Below are positions 5,091-5,548 of a DNA stretch of 5,548 bases, one piece after another. A program made the position numbers and the translations under genes. The stretch covers positions 1 through 5,548 of the forward strand of contig CAZFQG010000287.1 in NCBI GenBank assembly GCA_964520785.1, given 5' to 3'. Position 1 is the stretch's first letter; every line of letters starts with the position of its first letter. Source of the stretch: CAZFQG01 sp964520785. GTDB taxonomy: Bacteria > Planctomycetota > Planctomycetia > Pirellulales > Thermoguttaceae. The notes beneath the pieces are model-generated. The model was given only the letters and a program-made list of their open reading frames with translations, ran no database searches and was not told the origin of the DNA.

Positions 5091-5548
5091 TCAACGCTCG
5101 ACAGACTCCTTGCTGCAAAGGTTCATCTCTCCACGCGTCGTGTTCGAGAATACGATGGTCTTCTCATTGTTTGGATTCCGCGGATACATAACACAGGTAT
5201 TTGGAATGGACGTATTGTCTTCCGGCGAGTAATTCAAGATGAGATGGGTCAACTCGTGGGCGCCAGTGCGTGCAATCCAAGAATGGAGGCTCGCCAAGTC
5301 GCCCGCTGAATTGGCCTGATCATATTTCCGCTTGACGAAGATATATGATCCGTAGTTGGAAGCTACGCCTCCTGTTGTCGTGTCCGTTGAGTAGTCCGCG
5401 AATGCAAGGTATACGAACTCATCCAGCATATTCTCGCTGCCATCGGTCCGGTGGCGGTGATCGTCCGCCCAGGAAGTCCTTGTCGCCTGTGATGCAAACA
5501 CCTCATGCGTCGCCGCCGTCTCGTCGATCACGTAGTAGAGATTGATTC
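5091..5548 (-). CDS. A: metzincin-like zinc metalloprotease, C-terminal part only
   Basis: The frame is open to the window edge, so the gene starts outside; 151 residues are visible. They begin at INLYYVIDETAATH, equivalent to residue 178 of C, and include DDHRHRTDG..NML.EFVY (28-46), a KRKYDQA segment also seen in B, the zinc motif HELTHLI (97-103), a Met-turn CVMYP (118-122) and FSNTTRGEMNL (133-143). CVMYP is the clearest metzincin-type Met-turn of the three copies. The spacing between HELTH and the Met-turn is short and holds no third His; candidates are E109 and D110. The GTG inside YYVID is not a credible start, since homology continues upstream. The 3' end is 49 bases from L1. As the first copy of the array here, it could be the full-length parent with a signal peptide, or another shortened cassette. 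The missing sequence would decide. Confidence 0.82.
   Translation of the reverse strand, partial: INLYYVIDETAATHEVFASQATRTSWADDHRHRTDGSENMLDEFVYLAFADYSTDTTTGGVASNYGSYIFVKRKYDQANSAGDLASLHSWIARTGAHELTHLILNYSPEDNTSIPNTCVMYPRNPNNEKTIVFSNTTRGEMNLCSKESVER
5504..5548 (-). repeat. 45-base block identical to 2134-2178
   Basis: This is the copy in protease A of the LYYVIDETAATH-coding block, identical to copy C up to the window edge. Confidence 0.9.

Noticed and set aside
1..5548. CRISPR array, insertion sequence, tRNA or rRNA
   Set aside because: The repeats found are coding paralogues of differing length and spacing. No short regular repeats, terminal inverted repeats, transposase motifs or RNA gene signatures were seen.

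Overview
The window looks like DNA from a planctomycete or a close relative. The best clue is the gene at the left edge. On the minus strand it encodes FG-GAP beta-propeller blades carrying two dockerin-type calcium-binding repeats that end in RANWG, a style common in secreted planctomycete proteins. This assignment rests on protein style only, because there is no rRNA or housekeeping gene to confirm it.

Every gene I can support is on the minus strand, so transcription runs from 5548 towards 1. In that order the layout is: (A) the C-terminal part of a metzincin-like zinc protease, cut by the window edge (5548-5091); (L1) a lipoprotein with a beta-rich, inhibitor-like domain (5041-4469); (B) a second protease without a signal peptide (4402-3311); (L2) a second lipoprotein of the same family, broken by a one-base frameshift (3277-2694); (C) a third protease, shorter at its N-terminus (2707-1679); (M3) a third member of the small-protein family, held by a C-terminal membrane helix instead of a lipid (1682-942); (D) a remnant of the N-terminal part of a fourth protease copy (1036-761); and the FG-GAP/dockerin gene (682 to beyond 1). 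Gaps are 33 to 66 bases, or the genes overlap, so the array reads as one operon-like unit.

The central observation is a repeating two-gene unit: protease, small envelope protein, protease, small envelope protein, protease, small envelope protein, protease remnant. The small proteins share a pattern (a framework strand with NN[ST][ST][ED]P or a similar turn, a charged DG turn, L.PG[ED], G.Y.[IL]R, and a final ID/LD-R-IM strand) that by eye resembles the BsuPI-type proteinase inhibitor fold. The protease copies share an almost identical central segment but differ in their catalytic C-termini, and they begin at different points straight after the preceding small gene. This is the architecture of displaced effector/immunity or protease/inhibitor cassettes. 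That function is an inference, not something the sequence proves.

Several copies are damaged or truncated (L2 frameshift, D remnant, proteases without export signals), so the array may also be a decaying tandem duplication. No tRNA, rRNA, CRISPR array, transposase or convincing terminator was seen. No stretch over 300 bases lacks a gene or gene remnant.
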